A DNA stretch of 64,000 nt from an uncultured Oscillospiraceae bacterium. Lineage in GTDB: Bacteria; Bacillota; Clostridia; Oscillospirales; Oscillospiraceae. Every line of letters starts with the position of its first letter. The first letter of the stretch is position 1. Shown one piece after another: positions 24,623-33,257 of the stretch. The translations under genes were made by a program, and so were the position numbers. The stretch covers positions 1-64,000 of the forward strand of contig CAJTYK010000002.1 of the NCBI GenBank assembly GCA_910584285.1. The letters run 5' to 3'. The notes beneath the pieces are model-generated. The model did no database searches and was not told where the DNA came from. It worked only from the letters and a program-made list of their open reading frames with translations.

Positions 24623-25279
24623 TCACCGCTTCCCCCGGCCCCGCCGCAGGTCAAAGACAATGAGGGCGGCACAGCCCGCTATCAGCAGAAGCAGGATGAG
24701 GATGGCGCAATTGCGGAAAAACTCCTGGGGCAGGATGTTGATGATCTGATCCTCCGCCGGGTCAAAGAGCCAGTTGTCCTTGCCTGGGAAAAACAGGGCG
24801 TGGAACACCACGAAGGCCCGGTTGAAGTCCAGCGCCGCCAGAGCGCCCACCAGGAGGAACGCAGCTCCCAGCCCCGCTCCCGCCCAGAAGCCGGGGCCGC
24901 ACCCCAAAGGCCGGGCAGGTCTGCGGCCGGTGAAGTGGGCATACAGCAAAGCCGCCGCCAGCAGGCCAAGGGACACACCCAGCACCCGCAGATCCAGCAG
25001 GAACAGCTCCCGCACGTCGGTGAAATGGGCCTTGCCCTCCTCCGACCACTTCAAGACCCCGGTGGAGAACTCCTCCGCCCCCAGGCAGTAGTCCAGCATC
25101 TCGTCGAAGGCGGTCTTGATCTCATTTTCCGTCAGCCCGGTGCGCTCCACCAGCTTTAGGGGACCGATGTGGGCGTAGTAGAAGGGGCGGCACAGGATGG
25201 GGGCGGCAATGGACGCGGTGAGCAGCGCCAGGGCCGTGAGCACGGCGGTCAGGGCGCACAGGGGCCTGCTTTCCTTCAT
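24623..25279 (-). CDS. TIGR01906 / DUF1461 integral membrane protein
   Basis: 218-residue membrane protein with four to five hydrophobic segments: ALTAVLTALALLTASIAAPI at the N-terminus, VLGVSLGLLAAALLYAHF, AGLGAAFLLVGALAAL, and ILILLLLIAGCAALIVF. Family-typical features: TENEIKTAFDEMLDYCLG and FHALFFPGKDNWLFDP before the last segment. The start MKESRP lies behind AAAAGGAGG; 4 nt overlap with the upstream membrane gene indicates an operon. Function unknown. The 170-bp gap to htrA holds only promoter-type DNA. Confidence 0.85.
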   Translation of the reverse strand: MKESRPLCALTAVLTALALLTASIAAPILCRPFYYAHIGPLKLVERTGLTENEIKTAFDEMLDYCLGAEEFSTGVLKWSEEGKAHFTDVRELFLLDLRVLGVSLGLLAAALLYAHFTGRRPARPLGCGPGFWAGAGLGAAFLLVGALAALDFNRAFVVFHALFFPGKDNWLFDPAEDQIINILPQEFFRNCAILILLLLIAGCAALIVFDLRRGRGKR

Positions 25280-25953
25280 AGGGCATCCTCCTTTTCGGGC
25301 AGGGCAGACAGGGTGATGAGCACCTGGGAGGGGAGGTAGAAGAACCACATCCCCACCGAGGCAACGGGATACAACGGAGCGGCAGCGGGCAGGGCGTTAA
25401 ACAGCCCCACGCACAGGTCGCACCCCACGAACAGGGTGAGGCCAACGGCAAACAGCCGCCCGGGGCGGCCCCTCACCGTCCAGGCCAAAACCGCGTTGGA
25501 CAAAAGCTGGGAGAAGTACAACCCCGCCAGCAGGTTCACCGGGGAGGCCAGCTCCAGGGCGTACAGCCCCAGCCCCGCCCCCAGGGCCAGGGCGGAGCGC
25601 AGGGGCCAGCCGCAGTCCGCGCCCATGCGGCGCAGGCGGAGGTAATAGGCTGTCTGAACGCACAAAAACAGGGCGATGCCCACGGCATAGTGATCGCTGC
25701 GCACCAGCAGGAACCAGTCCGCCCCGGCGGTGAGGGCCAGGGCGGCGGGAACCAGCCGGTCGCCGCCCCAGTTGACGCAGGCCAGCAGGGAGAAGCCCAG
25801 GCACAGCAGGATCCCCGCGTATTTGATGGGGACGGACAGTCCGCCCCGGCCGGTGAGATCCAGGGCGAGGAAGGCGGCGTACAGCGCCCCCTCCGCCGCC
25901 AGGAACGCGGCGGCGCACTTTTTTCGTTTCAGAACGGATCCCCCTTCCGGCAT
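25276..25953 (-). CDS. YhhN-like (lysoplasmalogenase family) membrane protein
   Basis: About 225 residues with seven to eight hydrophobic segments, e.g. YAGILLCLGFSLLACVNW, LALTAGADWFLLV, FLCVQTAYYLRL, LFVGCDLCVGLFN, and FYLPSQVLITLSAL. The ADWFLL and CDLCVGLFN segments resemble the conserved Asp-containing helices of the YhhN family, but overall similarity is weak. A TATACT element ends only about 8 bp before ATG 25953, while GGAAGGGGGA lies just before a CTG codon (Leu13), so the true start is uncertain. Confidence 0.6.
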   Translation of the reverse strand: MPEGGSVLKRKKCAAAFLAAEGALYAAFLALDLTGRGGLSVPIKYAGILLCLGFSLLACVNWGGDRLVPAALALTAGADWFLLVRSDHYAVGIALFLCVQTAYYLRLRRMGADCGWPLRSALALGAGLGLYALELASPVNLLAGLYFSQLLSNAVLAWTVRGRPGRLFAVGLTLFVGCDLCVGLFNALPAAAPLYPVASVGMWFFYLPSQVLITLSALPEKEDAL

Positions 25954-25994
25954 TTGGGGAGAGTATACCACGTTTGCCGGAAAAAGGGAAGGGC

Positions 25995-26023
25995 TTGACG
26001 GGGGCGGCCGCGGGTGGTATACT
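25995..26023 (+). promoter_or_regulatory. Promoter of the MFS exporter leader
   Basis: TTGACG (25995-26000), 17-bp spacer, TATACT (26018-26023). Start near 26030, so the leader RNA before the exporter gene is about 280 nt. Confidence 0.75.
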
Positions 26024-26057
26024 GAGCTTACTTTTTCAAGAGGGGGATACGCAAATC

Positions 26058-26081
26058 ATGGCGTTCTATGCTCCATATTAG
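26058..26081 (+). CDS. Leader peptide MAFYAPY
   Basis: A seven-codon open frame, ATG to TAG, with AAGAGGGGGA at suitable distance upstream, 28 nt after the predicted transcript start. Together with the two terminators that follow, it has the layout of a ribosome-mediated attenuator in which a stalled ribosome allows read-through into the exporter gene. Confidence 0.6.
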   Translation: MAFYAPY

Positions 26082-26204
26082 GCATATTTGAGCGGATAAG
26101 GGAACGGGGTGCGCTTGAGCACGCCTGGTTTTCTGTACGCAAAAACGGCCTGCAAGGAGTATAGCGCGTGTTTTTTGTCATCTCCCGACTGCCTGTGCCG
26201 CGGT

Positions 26205-26242
26205 GCGCGGCGGAGCGGTCGTGTCATGCGCTGCGCTTTTTT
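26205..26242 (+). terminator. First leader terminator
   Basis: GCGCGGCG / CGCTGCGC stem (8 bp with one G-U) with a 16-nt loop, then TTTTTTG. Inside the exporter leader. Confidence 0.65.
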
Positions 26243-26244
26243 GC

Positions 26245-26280
26245 GGGCCGAACCCCGGACGGGGTTCGGCCCCTTTGTGT
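26245..26280 (+). terminator. Second leader terminator
   Basis: GGGCCGAACCCC / GGGGTTCGGCCC perfect 12-bp stem with a GGAC loop, then CTTTGTGTTT. Directly upstream of the exporter's ribosome site. Confidence 0.8.
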
Positions 26281-26310
26281 TTGACGCTTCATTGAGAAAG
26301 GATGTTTATT

Positions 26311-27585
26311 ATGGATACGAAAAAGCCTTCCCAAGGGCTTTGGACTTGGGATTTTACCATCATCACCGTGGGCAGCGTCATCTCCCTCATCGGCGGCGTG
26401 CTGTCCAGCTTCGCCATGAGCATGATGGTGCTGGACTACACCGGATCGGTGTTCCTCTACGCCCTGTTCAACGCCACCTATCAGATCCCCATGCTGGCGT
26501 GCCCCGTTTTAGCGGGGCCGTATCTGGATCGGATGAGCCGGAAAAAGGTGATCTACCGGCTGGACTTCCTGTCCGCCGGGATGTTCGCTGGGCTGGCCCT
26601 GCTGCTGCGGACGGGCTGGTTCAGCTTCCCGGCGCTGCTGTGCTTCAACCTGATCCGGGGCAGCGTGGACAGCGTATACATGGTGGCCTACGACAGCCTC
26701 TACCCCAACCTGGTGGAGGAGGGAAACCTGTCCAAGGCCTACTCCATCTCCGGGATGCTGCAATCCATCATGCTGATGGCCTACCCCCTGGGGGCCATCG
26801 CCTATGAGGCGCTGGGCGGCGTGGAGCCGCTGTTTGCCATCAACGCGGTGTGCTTCTTCGCCGCCGCCTGCTTTGAGCGGTGCGTCCGCCATGTGGAGAC
26901 CCACATGGACGCCGCCCCGCCGGCGGACGGCGTGGGGGCGCTGAAGCGCTTTGGCCGGGATCTCCGGGAGGGGGTGGACTACATCGCCGGGGAGAAGGGC
27001 CTGCTGGCCGTCACCCTGTACTTTATGTTCTCCAACTTCGCCGGGGTGGGCTCGGATCAGATGTTTCTGCCCTTCTTCCGGAACCACAGCGCCCTGTTTG
27101 CCGCTTGGCCGGTGGCGGCGGTGACCCTGGGCGCCATCGTGTCCACCTGCTCCGAGGCAGGCCGGGTGGCGGGCGGGCTGCTCCACTACCGCTTCCGGCT
27201 CCCGGCGGCGAACAGATTTCCCGTGGCCATGGCGGTCTACACAACCCTGCCCTTCCTTTACGGAGTGCTGCTGTTCCTGCCCGTCCCGGCCATGGCGGCG
27301 GTGTTTTTCCTCTACGGGGTGCTGGGGGTGACCTCCTACAACATCCGCATCGCCGCCACCCAGTCTTACCTGCCCGACGGCAAGCGGGCCCGGTTCAACG
27401 GCGCGTATCAGATGCTCACCTCCCTGGGCTCGCTGTGCGGCACCCTGCTGGCGGGGGCACTGGCGGAACGCCTGCCCGAGCGGGCGGTGATCTTGCTGTT
27501 CAGCACGGTGGGGCTGGCGGCAGCCTGGCTGTTTATTTTCCGGCGCCGCCGGGAGGTAGCCATCCTCTACAACCGGGAGGTGTAA
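26311..27585 (+). CDS. MFS transporter, drug-efflux type
   Basis: 424 residues with about twelve membrane segments. The start of the first half is typical of the Mef-like/enterobactin-exporter MFS branch: TWDFTIITVGSVISLIGGVL, then GPYLDRMSRKKVIYRLDF after the second helix, and NLIRGSVDSVYMVAYDSLYPNLV. ATG 26311 lies 8 nt behind AAAGGA; ATG 26302 is too close. Expression probably depends on read-through of the two leader terminators, so it may be induced by a ribosome-targeting drug. Substrate cannot be named from sequence. Single-gene unit. Confidence 0.88.
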   Translation: MDTKKPSQGLWTWDFTIITVGSVISLIGGVLSSFAMSMMVLDYTGSVFLYALFNATYQIPMLACPVLAGPYLDRMSRKKVIYRLDFLSAGMFAGLALLLRTGWFSFPALLCFNLIRGSVDSVYMVAYDSLYPNLVEEGNLSKAYSISGMLQSIMLMAYPLGAIAYEALGGVEPLFAINAVCFFAAACFERCVRHVETHMDAAPPADGVGALKRFGRDLREGVDYIAGEKGLLAVTLYFMFSNFAGVGSDQMFLPFFRNHSALFAAWPVAAVTLGAIVSTCSEAGRVAGGLLHYRFRLPAANRFPVAMAVYTTLPFLYGVLLFLPVPAMAAVFFLYGVLGVTSYNIRIAATQSYLPDGKRARFNGAYQMLTSLGSLCGTLLAGALAERLPERAVILLFSTVGLAAAWLFIFRRRREVAILYNREV

Positions 27586-27625
27586 TTTGCCCCACAAAAA
27601 TCGGCAAATAGGAATAGATTTTCCC

Positions 27626-27653
27626 TTGCGTTTGAAATGAGACGTGATATAAT
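27626..27653 (+). promoter_or_regulatory. Promoter of the rnf operon
   Basis: TTGCGT (27626-27631), 16-bp spacer, TATAAT (27648-27653). A GC-rich leader of about 135 nt with GGCCCCGCC/GGCGGGCC-type pairing precedes rnfC. Confidence 0.6.
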
Positions 27654-27793
27654 AGTCAGTACGTGAGCAGGCGTCTCCCGCTGTTTGGCAGGTTCCATTC
27701 GCCGCCGGCGGGGGACGCCGCCTGCCTGTTCCGGGCCCCGCCGCCCGGGGCGGGCCGCGCGCAAGGAGAAACTACGATTGAGGAGGAAGTTCT

Positions 27794-29146
27794 GTGTTTA
27801 AGGGCAAACTGCATGGAATTCATGCGCCCCACAGGAAGAACACTGTGGACTGCGCGCCGGCGCGTATGCCGGTGCCCGCGGTGATCACCGTCCCCATGTC
27901 CATGAACATCGGGGCCCCGGCCAAGCCGGTAGTCAAGGTGAACGACACGGTGAAGGTGGGGCAGCTGATCGCGGAGGCCGGGGGCTTCATGTCCGCGCCC
28001 ATCTATTCCGGCGTGTCCGGCAAGGTGAAGCGGCTGGATGAGATCGTCAGCGCCAACGGCCGGTTCGACACCGTCGTCGTCATTGAGACTGACGGCGAGC
28101 AGACCGTGTGGGAGGGCGTCAAGCCCCCCGTGGTCACCGACAAGGACAGCTTTGTGGAGGCGGTGCGCCAGTGCGGCTGCGTGGGCCTGGGCGGCGCGGG
28201 CTTCCCCACGTCCGTCAAGCTGAACGTAGATCCCGACCGGGTGCACGCCATCATCATCAACGGCGCGGAGTGCGAGCCCTACATCACCTCGGATACCCGC
28301 ACCATGATCGATAACGCTGACGACGTGATCTACGGCGCCCAGCTCCTCCAGAAGTACTACACCGCCGACCGGATCGTCATCGGCATTGAGGACAACAAGC
28401 CCCAGTGCGTGAAGATCATGGAGGAGGCAGGCAAGGGCGTGCCCGGCTTTGAGGTGGCCTCCCTGCCGGCCCTGTACCCCCAGGGCGGCGAGAAGGTGCT
28501 CATCTACAACACCACCGGCGAGATCGTCCCCGAGGGCAAGCTGCCCATCGACGTGGGCGCCATCGTCATCAACTGCACCACCCTGGCCGTCATCGCCAAG
28601 TACATCCGCACCGGGATGCCCCTGGTGGAGAAGGTGGTCACCATCGACGGCTCCGCCATCGCCAACCCCCAGAACGTCATCGCCCCGGTGGGCACCCCCA
28701 TCCAGAACCTGCTGGACTTCGTGGGCTTGAAGTGCGAGCCCAAGAAGGTGCTGTACGGCGGCCCCATGATGGGCATTTCCGTCCCCAGCCTGGAAGCCCC
28801 CATCATGAAGAACACCAACGCCATCATCGCCTTCGACGAGAAGGATGCCGAGGATCCCGTGCCCTCCGCCTGCATCCGCTGTGGGCGCTGCGTGGCCCAT
28901 TGCCCCTTCAACCTGATGCCCGCCGCCATTGAGAGCGCCTACAACAACAAGGAGCCGGAGAAGCTCAAGGCCCTCAAGGTGAACCTGTGCATGGAGTGCG
29001 GCTGCTGCTCCTTCAGTTGTCCCGCCCGCCGGCCTCTGGTGCAGGTGAACAAGCTGGCCAAGGCCATGCTCAACAAGTACAACGCCGAGCAGAAGGCGGC
29101 GGCGGAGAAGAAAGCCGCCAAGGAAAAAGAAAAGGAGGCGGTCTGA
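27794..29146 (+). CDS. rnfC: Rnf complex subunit RnfC
   Basis: 450 residues; peripheral subunit that binds NAD(H) and exchanges electrons with it. Features: N-terminal GKLHGIHAPHRKNTVD, VGLGGAGFPTSVKL (about 135), IINGAECEPYITSDTRTM, and LPALYPQGGEKVLIY. C-terminal [4Fe4S] motifs CIRCGRCVAHCPFNLMP and CMECGCCSFSCPARRPL. Lys/Ala/Glu-rich tail. GTG start behind GAGGAGG. First gene of rnfCDGEAB, the order known from acetogens and other Clostridia. Confidence 0.96.
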   Translation: MFKGKLHGIHAPHRKNTVDCAPARMPVPAVITVPMSMNIGAPAKPVVKVNDTVKVGQLIAEAGGFMSAPIYSGVSGKVKRLDEIVSANGRFDTVVVIETDGEQTVWEGVKPPVVTDKDSFVEAVRQCGCVGLGGAGFPTSVKLNVDPDRVHAIIINGAECEPYITSDTRTMIDNADDVIYGAQLLQKYYTADRIVIGIEDNKPQCVKIMEEAGKGVPGFEVASLPALYPQGGEKVLIYNTTGEIVPEGKLPIDVGAIVINCTTLAVIAKYIRTGMPLVEKVVTIDGSAIANPQNVIAPVGTPIQNLLDFVGLKCEPKKVLYGGPMMGISVPSLEAPIMKNTNAIIAFDEKDAEDPVPSACIRCGRCVAHCPFNLMPAAIESAYNNKEPEKLKALKVNLCMECGCCSFSCPARRPLVQVNKLAKAMLNKYNAEQKAAAEKKAAKEKEKEAV

Positions 29147-29147
29147 G

Positions 29148-30074
29148 ATGGATAAGAACATGGTCGTCTCCGTCAACCCCCATATCTACGCATCCCAAAC
29201 CACCCAGACAATCATGCGGGACGTGCTCATCGCCCTGTTCCCCGCCGTCATCGCGTCTATCGTGTTCTTCGGGATCCAGGCGCTGCTGGTGGAAGTGGTG
29301 TGCGTGGCGGTGGCCGTGCTGTGCGAGTGGGCCTTTGAGAAGATCACCCACCGGCCCGTCACCATCACCGACCTGTCCGCAGCCGTCACCGGCCTGCTGC
29401 TGGCCCTGAACCTGCCGGTGGATATCCCCCTGTGGCAGGCGGTGTTCGGTGCCTTCGTGGCCATCGTGGTGGTGAAGCAGTTCTTCGGCGGCATCGGCCA
29501 GAACTTCGCCAACCCCGCCATCACCGCCCGCGTCATCATGCTGGTGGCCTTTTCCGGCACCATGACCGCCTGGGCTATCCCCGCCTTTACCGATGTCACC
29601 TCCTCCGCCACCCCCCTGGCCGTCCTGAGCGGGGCGGAGGGCCAGCTGCCCACCCTGGGCCAGATGTTCCTGGGCGCCCGGGGCGGCTCCATGGGTGAGA
29701 CCTCCTGCCTGGCCCTGCTCCTCGGTGGCATTTACCTGGTCTACCGCAAGGTCATCACCTGGCATACCCCCGTGGCCTTCATCGGCACCGTGCTGGTGTG
29801 CACCGCCCTGCTGGGGCAGGAGCCGCTGTACCAGGTGATGGCAGGCGGCCTGTTCATCGGCGCCATCTTCATGGCCACCGACTACACCACCTCCCCCCCC
29901 ACCCCCGCCGGAAAGCTGATCTTCGGCCTGGGCTGCGGCCTCATCACCGTGCTCATCCGCGTGTGGGGCAACTACCCGGAGGGCGTGTCCTTCTCCATCC
30001 TGCTGATGAACATTTTGAACCCCTACATCTGTGAGTGGACGAAAACCAAGCCGTTTGGAGGTGTTCAGGCATGA
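29148..30074 (+). CDS. rnfD: Rnf complex subunit RnfD
   Basis: 308-residue membrane subunit. Typical sequence: SVNPHIYASQTTQTIMRDVL, ITDLSAAVTGLLLALNLPVD, GIGQNFANPAITARVIML, and VTSSATPLAVL, which holds the Thr expected to carry covalent FMN. Several membrane helices follow, with ATDYTTSPPTPAGKLIFG. Starts 1 bp after rnfC and overlaps rnfG by 4 nt (ATGA). Confidence 0.96.
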   Translation: MDKNMVVSVNPHIYASQTTQTIMRDVLIALFPAVIASIVFFGIQALLVEVVCVAVAVLCEWAFEKITHRPVTITDLSAAVTGLLLALNLPVDIPLWQAVFGAFVAIVVVKQFFGGIGQNFANPAITARVIMLVAFSGTMTAWAIPAFTDVTSSATPLAVLSGAEGQLPTLGQMFLGARGGSMGETSCLALLLGGIYLVYRKVITWHTPVAFIGTVLVCTALLGQEPLYQVMAGGLFIGAIFMATDYTTSPPTPAGKLIFGLGCGLITVLIRVWGNYPEGVSFSILLMNILNPYICEWTKTKPFGGVQA

Positions 30075-30631
30075 CAAAAGCGAAATCCAATGTGGTCAGC
30101 GACTTTGTGGCCCCCATCGCCGTGCTGGTGATCATCTGCGTGGTGATGAGCTGCCTGCTGGCCCTCACCAACAACGCCACCGCCCCCATCATTGAGGAGG
30201 CAGAGCGCAAGGCCAAGGAGGAGGCCCGGCTGGAGGTGCTCCCCGGCGCCGACAGCTTCGAGCAGCTGAACGTGGACGGCCTGCCCGACGCGGTCACCGA
30301 GGTCTACAAGGCTGCCAACGGCGCGGGCTACACCTTCTCCCTCAAGGCCCAGGGCTACGGCGGCAAGGGCACGCTGAACCTGACCGTGGGCATCGACATG
30401 GACGGCAAGATCACCGGCACCAAGGTGCTCAGTCACAGCGAGACGGTGGGCCTGGGTTCCAAGATCACCAACGACGAGTTCAAAAACCAGTTCCCCGGCA
30501 AGGACGCCTCCTACGTGTCCGATATCAAGAACATCGACACCATCAGCGGCGCCACCCGTTCCTCCAACTTCTACCGCCTGGCATTGACCTATGCCTTTGA
30601 AGCCTTCGACATGGTAAAGGAGGCCGCCTGA
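30071..30631 (+). CDS. rnfG: Rnf complex subunit RnfG
   Basis: 186 residues; one N-terminal membrane helix (VAPIAVLVIICVVMSCLLAL) and an extracytoplasmic FMN-binding domain. The flavinylation motif is TISGATRSS near residues 158-166, with GYGGKGTLNLTVGIDMDGKI and HSETVGLGSKI before it. Start codon overlaps the rnfD stop. FMN attachment needs an ApbE-type transferase, not found in the window. Confidence 0.94.
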   Translation: MTKAKSNVVSDFVAPIAVLVIICVVMSCLLALTNNATAPIIEEAERKAKEEARLEVLPGADSFEQLNVDGLPDAVTEVYKAANGAGYTFSLKAQGYGGKGTLNLTVGIDMDGKITGTKVLSHSETVGLGSKITNDEFKNQFPGKDASYVSDIKNIDTISGATRSSNFYRLALTYAFEAFDMVKEAA

Positions 30632-30632
30632 T

Positions 30633-31328
30633 ATGAATAACAACAAGCTGAAAATCCTCACCAACGGCATCATCAAGGAGAACCCCATCCTGGTGCTCAT
30701 CCTGGGCACCTGCCCCTTCCTGGCGGTCACCACCCAGGCCTCCAACGCCATCGGCATGGGCGCGGCGGTCACCTTCGTGCTGCTGTGCTCCAACATCATG
30801 ATCTCCCTGCTGCGCAAGGTGATCTCCGACAAGGTGCGTATCCCCTGTTACATCGTGGTCATCGCCTCCTTCGTCACCCTGGTGCAGATGATCGTCAAGG
30901 CCTACCTGCCCGACCTGGACAAGGCCCTGGGCCTGTACCTGCCCCTCATCGTGGTGAACTGCATCATCCTGGGCCGGGCGGAGATGTTCGCCAACAAGAA
31001 CACCCCCCTGGACTCCGCCCTGGACGCCATCGGCATGGGCGTGGGCTACACGCTGGCCATGCTGGCGATGGCGAGTATCCGCGAGATCTTCGGCGCAGGC
31101 ACCTGGTTCGGCATCCCCGTCCCCGTGCTGGCGGACAACAACATCTCCATCATGACCATGGCCCCCGGCGGCTTCGCCATCTTCGGCATTTTGATCGCCA
31201 TCATCAACAAGGCCAGCAACGGCAAGGCCATCAAGAAGAAGGACTTCAGCTGCGAGGGCTGCCCCAGCGCCGCCGCGTGCAACGGGCAGAACTGCGCTGA
31301 GAAGAAGAAGGAGGCTGCCGCGAAATGA
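30633..31328 (+). CDS. rnfE: Rnf complex subunit RnfE
   Basis: 231-residue membrane subunit homologous to NqrD/RsxE. Characteristic ENPILVLILGTCPFLAVTTQASNA at the start, AYLPDLDKALGLYLPLIVVNCIILGRAEMFA, and SALDAIGMGVGYTLAM. Ends in a cysteine-rich tail (CEGCPSAAACNGQNCAEKK), an addition also seen in other Clostridia. Overlaps rnfA by 4 nt. Confidence 0.95.
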   Translation: MNNNKLKILTNGIIKENPILVLILGTCPFLAVTTQASNAIGMGAAVTFVLLCSNIMISLLRKVISDKVRIPCYIVVIASFVTLVQMIVKAYLPDLDKALGLYLPLIVVNCIILGRAEMFANKNTPLDSALDAIGMGVGYTLAMLAMASIREIFGAGTWFGIPVPVLADNNISIMTMAPGGFAIFGILIAIINKASNGKAIKKKDFSCEGCPSAAACNGQNCAEKKKEAAAK

Positions 31329-31936
31329 AAGAGTTATTAGCCATCGTCATGGCGGCCGTTCTGGTAAACAACTACGTGCTGGCCCAGTTCCTGGGCATCT
31401 GCCCCTTCCTGGGCGTGTCCAAGAAGCTGGATCAGGCCGCCGGCATGAGCGTGGCCGTCATCTTCGTCATGGTGCTGGCCACCGCCGTCACCTACCCCAT
31501 CCAGCACTTCATCCTGGACAAGAACAACCTGGGCTACCTCCAGACCATCGTGTTTATCCTGGTGATCGCCGCCCTGGTGCAGCTGGTGGAGATCATCCTG
31601 AAGAAGTACATCCCCGCGCTGCACGCCTCCCTGGGCGTGTACCTGCCCCTGATCACCACCAACTGCGCGGTGCTGGGCGTGTGCATCAGCAACGTGGACA
31701 ACTACATGGGCGTCACCGCCTTCGGCGGCTCCTTCGTCCAGGCGCTGTTCAACGCCCTGGGCTCCGGCCTGGGCTTCCTGCTGGCCATGGTGCTGTTCTC
31801 CGGCGTGCGCAGCCGGGTGGACAAGTGCAAGTGCCCCGAGTGCTTCAAGGGGATGCCCATCACCCTGATCTCCGCGGCCATCGTGTCCGTGTCCTTCATG
31901 GGCTTCGCCGGCCTCGTGGAAAACCTGCTGGGTTAA
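31325..31936 (+). CDS. rnfA: Rnf complex subunit RnfA
   Basis: 203-residue membrane subunit homologous to NqrE/RsxA. Signature: VNNYVLAQFLGICPFLGVS, then YLPLITTNCAVLGVCISNV and LGFLLAMVLFSGVR. Six membrane helices expected. With RnfE it forms the pseudo-symmetric core thought to hold the intramembrane Fe-S cluster and the ion path. Confidence 0.95.
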   Translation: MKELLAIVMAAVLVNNYVLAQFLGICPFLGVSKKLDQAAGMSVAVIFVMVLATAVTYPIQHFILDKNNLGYLQTIVFILVIAALVQLVEIILKKYIPALHASLGVYLPLITTNCAVLGVCISNVDNYMGVTAFGGSFVQALFNALGSGLGFLLAMVLFSGVRSRVDKCKCPECFKGMPITLISAAIVSVSFMGFAGLVENLLG

Positions 31937-31949
31937 GGAGGGGAAGCGT

Positions 31950-32771
31950 ATGAATCCGATTGTTATTGCGATTTTGGTGGTGGGTATCATCGGCCTGCTG
32001 TGTGCCGTGATGCTGACCATCGCCTCCAAGTTCATGGCAGTGGAGGTGGACGAGCGCATCCCCCAGGTGCGGGAATGCCTGCCCGGCGCCAACTGCGGCG
32101 CCTGCGGCTTCGCCGGGTGCGACGGATATGCCGCCGCCCTGGTGGAGGATCCGGATCTGTCCGTCAGCCTGTGCGTCCCCGGCGGGGCCACCGCCGCCGC
32201 CAGCATCGGCAAGGTGCTGGGCCGGGAGGCCGGCGACGTGGCCAAGCAGGTGGCTGAGGTGCGCTGCTCCGGCACCTGTGAGGCCACCTCCGTGAAGATG
32301 GACTACAAGGGCCTGGAGAGCTGCGCCGCCGCCAAGCTGCTGTTCGGCGGCACAGGCAAGTGCGTCTACGGCTGCATCGGCCTGGGTGACTGCGCCCAGG
32401 TGTGCCCTGTGTCCGCCATCCACATCAACGGCGGGCTGGCCCGAGTGGACGCCAGCGTGTGCATCGGCTGCGGCCTGTGCGCCAAGACCTGCCCCAACGG
32501 CGTCATCGCCATCCGTCCCGCCGACGCCCACATGGTGGTGGACTGCAACAGCCACCAGAAGGGCGCGGGCACCCGCAAGAGCTGCTCCGCGGGCTGCATC
32601 GGCTGCCAGCTGTGCGAGAAGAACTGCCACACCGGGGCCATCACCGTCACCGACAACCTGGCGAGCATTGACTACGCCAAGTGCGACGGCTGCGGGAAGT
32701 GCATCGAGGTGTGTAAGGCCGGCTGCCTGGTGGCGTTGAACATCACCAAGGCCGAGGTCGTCAACGGCTGA
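31950..32771 (+). CDS. rnfB: Rnf complex subunit RnfB
   Basis: 273-residue ferredoxin-like subunit that accepts electrons from reduced ferredoxin. N-terminal membrane helix (VIAILVVGIIGLLCAVML), then the Fe-S motif CLPGANCGACGFAGCDGYA and several [4Fe4S] motifs: CIGLGDCAQVCPVSA, CIGCGLCAKTCPNG, CIGCQLCEKNCHTG and CDGCGKCIEVCKAG. Last gene of the operon proper; 105 bp separates it from the next gene. Confidence 0.95.
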   Translation: MNPIVIAILVVGIIGLLCAVMLTIASKFMAVEVDERIPQVRECLPGANCGACGFAGCDGYAAALVEDPDLSVSLCVPGGATAAASIGKVLGREAGDVAKQVAEVRCSGTCEATSVKMDYKGLESCAAAKLLFGGTGKCVYGCIGLGDCAQVCPVSAIHINGGLARVDASVCIGCGLCAKTCPNGVIAIRPADAHMVVDCNSHQKGAGTRKSCSAGCIGCQLCEKNCHTGAITVTDNLASIDYAKCDGCGKCIEVCKAGCLVALNITKAEVVNG

Positions 32772-32876
32772 TAAGAGCAAACCAGAGGCACGGCGGGCCT
32801 TTGCCCGCCGTGCCCCGAAGTATGGGCGGGGGAAGGCCGTGAGGCCCTCCCTCCGTTGCGGTTTTGGAGGAATTTT

Positions 32877-33254
32877 GTGGAGTGGTTGAAAACCCATCGG
32901 AATGATGCTATACTGATTGCCACCCTGCTGCTGGCAGGGGGGGCGCTGCTGCTGTGGCTGGGGCTCACCCGGCAGATCGGAGGCGTGGCCCGGGTGCAGA
33001 TCGACGGCGAGACAGTGATGGAGCTGCCCCTCAGCCAGGACGCTCGAGTGGAGTTAGGCGAGCCGGGCCACGGCAACACCCTCGTGATCGAAAACGGCGC
33101 GGCCCAAGTGATTGCCGCCGACTGCCCCGATCAGGTGTGCGTGCGGCAGGGCGCGGTGCGCTATAACGGAGAGTCCATCGTCTGCCTGCCCCATAAGCTC
33201 ATCGTCTCCATTGAGGGGGGCGGGTCAAACGGCGTGGACGGCTCCACAAACTGA
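32877..33254 (+). CDS. NusG domain II-containing membrane protein
   Basis: 125 residues: one N-terminal membrane helix (AILIATLLLAGGALLLWLGL) and an extracytoplasmic NusG-domain-II fold (RVQIDGETVMELPLS, NTLVIENGAAQVIAADCPDQVC, VCLPHKLIVSI). The conserved DCPDQVC pair of cysteines is present. Genes of this type commonly lie between rnf genes and Gx transporters in Firmicutes. GTG 32877 is chosen over TTG 32856 because GGAGG is 5-6 nt before it. The function in electron transfer or flavinylation is only suspected. Confidence 0.85.
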   Translation: MEWLKTHRNDAILIATLLLAGGALLLWLGLTRQIGGVARVQIDGETVMELPLSQDARVELGEPGHGNTLVIENGAAQVIAADCPDQVCVRQGAVRYNGESIVCLPHKLIVSIEGGGSNGVDGSTN

Positions 33255-33257
33255 TAG

